The notes beneath the pieces are model-generated. The model was given only the letters and a program-made list of their open reading frames with translations, was not told the DNA's origin and ran no database searches. Shown here piece by piece: positions 32,234-35,802 of a stretch of DNA of 35,802 nucleotides (the first letter of the stretch is position 1; every line of letters begins with the position of its first letter). Source of the stretch: an uncultured Lachnospiraceae bacterium (lineage in GTDB: Bacteria > Bacillota > Clostridia > Lachnospirales > Lachnospiraceae); contig CACZSI010000070.1 of the NCBI GenBank assembly GCA_902783775.1, positions 1 through 35,802 of the forward strand, read 5' to 3'. The translations under genes were made by a program, and so were the position numbers.

Positions 32234-33322
32234 ATGAGAGTTAATAAGTTAGAATTAGTTAATTTTAGAAATTATAATTCTCTAGAAATTGATTTTGATT
32301 CCAATATTAATATTCTCTACGGCATGAATGCCCAGGGAAAAACAAATATTTTAGAGTCAATTTATATGTGCAGCACCACTAAATCTCATAGAACTAATAA
32401 AGATATTGAAATGATTAATTTCAATGAGGATGAGGCACATATTAAATTAAATATAACAAAGGCCGATAAAGAATTTAGAATAGATATTCATCTTAAAAAG
32501 AATAAGAAAAAAGGAATAGCTATCAATAGAATTCCTATAAAGAGAGCTGATGAATTATTTGGCATTTTTAATGTTATTTTCTTTTCACCTGAGGATTTAA
32601 ATATTATAAAAAATGGTCCTAAGGAGAGAAGAAAATTTATCGACATTGAACTTTGTCAATTAGATAAAATATATGTTTACAATTTAGTTAATTACAATAA
32701 AGTCCTAAATCAGCGTAACCAGGTATTAAAAGATGTATTTTTTGAACCATCCCTGAAGGAAACGCTTGATATATGGGATATGCAATTAGCTAAGTACGGA
32801 AAAGAAATCATTAGGAGAAGGGAAGAATTTATTGAAAAAATAAATGAAATTATTCTTCCTATTCACAGTGATATAACCGATAATTTAGAAACAATAAAAA
32901 TTGAATATGATAAAAATGTCGACGAGGATGATTTCTATGAGATGTTAGTTAGAAAAAGAAATGATGATATTTCTAGAAAAACTACCACTATAGGGCCACA
33001 CCGCGACGATATTATAATCTACAGCAATGATATTAACGTTCGAACCTACGGAAGTCAGGGGCAGAAAAGAACTGCAGCTCTCTCTTTAAAGTTAGCGGAA
33101 ATTGAATTGGTAAAAAAGCAGATTGGAGAAAATCCAATATTGTTATTAGATGATGTTTTATCAGAATTAGATTCATCTAGACAAAATCATTTATTAAAAA
33201 CTATAAAGGATATCCAAACTATTATTACATGCACCGGATTAGATGACTTTATAGAAAATAGATTTAAGATAGATAAAGTTTTTGAAGTAGACAATGGAAA
33301 AGTAGAAGTAAAAACAGTTTAA
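32234..33322 (+). CDS. recF: DNA replication and repair protein RecF
   Basis: RecF is an SMC-like ATPase that helps RecO/RecR load RecA at gaps. The 362-aa protein has Walker A G-M-N-A-Q-G-K-T-N (30-38), the ABC signature Y-G-S-Q-G-Q-K-R-T (near 275), and Walker B I-L-L-L-D-D-V-L-S-E-L-D (near 300). No ribosome site is visible before the ATG, which lies 2 bases after the yaaA stop, so translation is likely coupled. Length and domains are normal. Confidence 0.96.
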   Translation: MRVNKLELVNFRNYNSLEIDFDSNINILYGMNAQGKTNILESIYMCSTTKSHRTNKDIEMINFNEDEAHIKLNITKADKEFRIDIHLKKNKKKGIAINRIPIKRADELFGIFNVIFFSPEDLNIIKNGPKERRKFIDIELCQLDKIYVYNLVNYNKVLNQRNQVLKDVFFEPSLKETLDIWDMQLAKYGKEIIRRREEFIEKINEIILPIHSDITDNLETIKIEYDKNVDEDDFYEMLVRKRNDDISRKTTTIGPHRDDIIIYSNDINVRTYGSQGQKRTAALSLKLAEIELVKKQIGENPILLLDDVLSELDSSRQNHLLKTIKDIQTIITCTGLDDFIENRFKIDKVFEVDNGKVEVKTV

Positions 33323-33338
33323 GTGAAAGGAGTTACTG

Positions 33339-35270
33339 ATGAGTAACAACACTAATGTAGAAAATGAATATGGAGCAGATCAAATCCAGGTTTTAGAAGG
33401 ATTAGAGGCTGTAAGAAAGAGACCTGGTATGTACATTGGTACAACATCTTCTAGAGGTTTGCACCATCTTGTTTATGAGATTGTGGACAATGCAGTAGAC
33501 GAGGCATTGGCAGGTCATTGTGATTCAATTGATGTTCAGATTAATAAGGATAATTCAATAACTGTAAAGGATGACGGTCGTGGAATTCCTACTGAAATCA
33601 ATAAGAAAACAGGAAAGCCGGCAGTGGAAGTAGTATTTACTGTATTGCACGCAGGAGGAAAATTCGGAGGCGGAGGATACAAGGTATCCGGTGGTCTTCA
33701 CGGTGTAGGCGCATCAGTAGTAAATGCCCTTTCTAAAAAACTTGAAGTTAAAGTTTGCAGAGATGGAAAGATTTTCCAGCAGAAATATGAGAGAGGCAAT
33801 GTTGTTTCACCATTGCAGCAGATTGGAACCTGTGACATTGAAAATACAGGAACAGAGGTAACATTCTTACCGGATGAAGAGATTTTCGAGGATACAGTTT
33901 ACGACTATTCAGTTTTAGAGAAAAGATTAAGAGAGACAGCCTTCTTAACCAAAGATTTAAAAATTATTTTAAGAGATGTTAGAGGCAGTGAAACTATCGA
34001 AAATAAATTCCATTATGAAGGTGGAATTAAAGAATTCGTAGAATTTAAGAATAAAGGTAAAGAAGCACTTTATGATGATGTTATTTATTGTGAGGGAGAA
34101 GCTAATAATGTTTATGTAGAAGTAGCTTTCCAGCATAATAAAGGATACAATGAGGAAGTTTTAAGCTTTGTTAACAATATCAACACACCTGAGGGTGGTA
34201 TGCAGGTTGAAGGATTTAAGAAAGCTTTAACTAAGACATTAAATAACTATGCTAGAAATATTAAATTCCTAAAGGAAAAAGAAAATAATCTTTCCGGTGA
34301 GGACTTTAGAGAAGGTATTACAGCTATTATCAGTGTTAAAATTGAGGATCCTCAGTTCGAGGGACAGACTAAGCAGAAATTAGGTAATAGTGAGGCTAGA
34401 GGTGCTGTTGATAGCATAATGAGCGAACAGTTAAAGTACTTCCTAGAGCAGAATCCTAATATAGGAAAGGCTATTTGCGAGAAGGCCAGAACAGCTTTTA
34501 TTGCCAGAGAAAAAGCCCGTCAGGCTAAGGAAACAGCCAGAAAAGGAGCTATTTCATCTTTCTCACTTCCAGGAAAATTAGCAGATTGTTCTGATAAGGA
34601 CCCAAGCAAGTGTGAAATTTTCATCGTGGAGGGAGATTCTGCGGGAGGTTCAGCTAAGAAAGCTAGAACACGTGCTACTCAGGCTATATTGCCTCTAAGA
34701 GGAAAAATATTAAATGTTCAGAAGGCTACTGATGATAAGATTTTAGCGAACGCTGAGATTAGAACAATGATAACAGCTTTTGGAACAGGTATTGACAAAG
34801 AATTTGATATTGAAAAATTAAGATACGATAAGATTATTATTATGACTGATGCCGACGTAGACGGCTCACATATTGACACTTTGATGTTAACATTTTTCTA
34901 TAATTTTATGCCGGATTTAATAAGACAGGGACATGTTTATTTAGCAATGCCACCTCTATATCAGGTAACTAGAAATAAGAAAAATTATTATGCATATAAT
35001 GACAATGAATTAGATCAGATTTTAACAGAAATCGGAAGAGATTCCGGCAATAGAATTCAGCGTTACAAAGGATTAGGAGAGATGGACGCTAAGCAGCTTT
35101 GGGAGACAACAATGGATCCTGATACTAGAATTCTTAAAAAAGTTACTATTAACGATGATGAATTAGAGATTGTAGATCAGACTTTCGAGACACTTATGGG
35201 CGATGAAGTTGAGCCTAGAAGAAAGTTTATCGAGGAAAATGCTAAGTTTGTTCAGAATCTGGATATTTAA
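33339..35270 (+). CDS. gyrB: DNA gyrase subunit B
   Basis: GyrB holds the ATPase and part of the cleavage site of gyrase, which adds negative supercoils. The 643-aa length is that of the short Gram-positive form, without the Escherichia insert. The GHKL ATPase shows [10 protein letters not shown] (E48, N51), D-D-G-R-G-I-P and [12 protein letters not shown]. The TOPRIM part shows E-G-D-S-A-G-G-S-A and D-A-D-V-D-G-S-H. The C-terminal tail has the Q-R-Y-K-G-L-G-E-M block. An AAAGGAG site precedes the ATG. Confidence 0.97.
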   Translation: MSNNTNVENEYGADQIQVLEGLEAVRKRPGMYIGTTSSRGLHHLVYEIVDNAVDEALAGHCDSIDVQINKDNSITVKDDGRGIPTEINKKTGKPAVEVVFTVLHAGGKFGGGGYKVSGGLHGVGASVVNALSKKLEVKVCRDGKIFQQKYERGNVVSPLQQIGTCDIENTGTEVTFLPDEEIFEDTVYDYSVLEKRLRETAFLTKDLKIILRDVRGSETIENKFHYEGGIKEFVEFKNKGKEALYDDVIYCEGEANNVYVEVAFQHNKGYNEEVLSFVNNINTPEGGMQVEGFKKALTKTLNNYARNIKFLKEKENNLSGEDFREGITAIISVKIEDPQFEGQTKQKLGNSEARGAVDSIMSEQLKYFLEQNPNIGKAICEKARTAFIAREKARQAKETARKGAISSFSLPGKLADCSDKDPSKCEIFIVEGDSAGGSAKKARTRATQAILPLRGKILNVQKATDDKILANAEIRTMITAFGTGIDKEFDIEKLRYDKIIIMTDADVDGSHIDTLMLTFFYNFMPDLIRQGHVYLAMPPLYQVTRNKKNYYAYNDNELDQILTEIGRDSGNRIQRYKGLGEMDAKQLWETTMDPDTRILKKVTINDDELEIVDQTFETLMGDEVEPRRKFIEENAKFVQNLDI

Positions 35271-35313
35271 TTGATGAAGGAAAAATTAGATTTCATTAAA
35301 GTAGGAGAGTAGA

Positions 35314-35802
35314 ATGGAAGATAATATATTTGACAAGATAAGAGATGTCGATATTAGGGAGACAATGGAAAACTCTTATATCGACTATGCCATGAGTGTA
35401 ATTGCATCTAGAGCATTACCAGATGTAAGAGACGGATTAAAACCGGTTCAGCGTAGAGTATTATATTCAATGGTTGAACTGAATAATGGACCGGATAAAC
35501 CACATAGAAAATGTGCCCGTATCGTCGGTGATACAATGGGTAAATATCATCCACATGGTGATAGTTCTATTTATGGTGCCTTAGTTAATATGGCTCAGGA
35601 GTGGAATACTAGATATCCACTAGTTGACGGTCATGGAAACTTTGGATCTGAGGACGGTGATGGCGCCGCTGCTATGCGTTACACTGAGGCTAGATTAAGT
35701 AAGATTTCAATGAAAATGGTATCAGATATTAACAAAGACACTGTTAATTTTGTACCTAACTTTGACGAGGAAGAAAAGGAGCCGGAGGTATTACCAGCTA
35801 GA
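35314..35802 (+). CDS. gyrA: DNA gyrase subunit A (5' part, runs off the window)
   Basis: The first 163 codons are visible; the gene continues beyond 35802. GyrA cuts and rejoins DNA through its active tyrosine, here Y123 in A-A-M-R-Y-T-E-A-R. The opening has [27 protein letters not shown], the standard winged-helix start. The quinolone region reads [11 protein letters not shown] (80-90): serine is kept at the position of Escherichia S83, but Gly (G88) stands where D87 is usual. A GGAG site lies just upstream, and the gene is 43 bases after gyrB. Confidence 0.97.
   Translation, partial: MEDNIFDKIRDVDIRETMENSYIDYAMSVIASRALPDVRDGLKPVQRRVLYSMVELNNGPDKPHRKCARIVGDTMGKYHPHGDSSIYGALVNMAQEWNTRYPLVDGHGNFGSEDGDGAAAMRYTEARLSKISMKMVSDINKDTVNFVPNFDEEEKEPEVLPAR

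Noticed and set aside
1-35802. CRISPR array or defence island
   Set aside because: No regularly spaced direct repeats of CRISPR type and no cas, restriction or toxin-antitoxin genes are seen.

Overview
This is a chromosomal window of low-GC (about 30 %) Firmicutes DNA centred on the replication origin. A V-type rather than F-type ATPase operon, DUF4446 beside parB, a Clostridia-type SerS motif 3 and strong use of AGA (Arg) and CAG (Gln) point to an AT-rich member of Clostridia, most likely Lachnospiraceae. No species is claimed.

Layout. Positions 1-3.9 kb: a tRNA-Lys, an AI-2E-family permease, trmB, and an orphan multi-spanning membrane protein that looks like a GT-C glycosyltransferase. Positions 4.0-12.6 kb: a nine-gene V-type ATPase operon (G/H-like, C, I, K, F, E, A, B, D). 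Positions 12.7-14.9 kb: a D,D-carboxypeptidase followed by a tyrosine-recombinase-fold protein that has lost most of its catalytic residues. Positions 14.9-18.5 kb: serS, tRNA-Arg and a DEDDh exonuclease on the minus strand, then a plus-strand APH/choline-kinase-like protein. Positions 18.5-28.6 kb, all minus strand: rpmH-rnpA-yidD-yidC-jag, mnmE-mnmG, rsmG plus an unknown coiled-coil gene carrying two perfect parS sites, then parA-parB-DUF4446. Positions 28.6-35.8 kb, all plus strand: dnaA, dnaN, yaaA, recF, gyrB and the start of gyrA. The two AT-rich gaps flanking dnaA carry clustered DnaA-box-like 9-mers and an AT-only stretch, and are the probable bipartite oriC.

How the genes work together. 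The right half is the classic origin cluster: initiation (DnaA), clamp (DnaN), gap repair (RecF), supercoiling (gyrase) and origin segregation (ParA/ParB/parS), with ribosome, tRNA-modification and membrane-insertion genes running the opposite way. Around oriC, transcription mostly follows replication. The V-ATPase, carboxypeptidase, recombinase-like and permease genes run against the leftward fork.

The most interesting observations are: (1) the recombinase-fold protein with Arg-I, the box-II His and the Tyr nucleophile all substituted; (2) the coiled-coil gene with two parS sites in the slot where Bacillus has noc; (3) a DnaA whose DHTTV recognition signature reads THATV, next to origin boxes of the form TTAT-WW-ACA (W is A or T); (4) a kinase-fold protein with HGN in place of HGD, whose promoter sits inside a 15-bp perfect inverted repeat. 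None of these could be tested against databases here.
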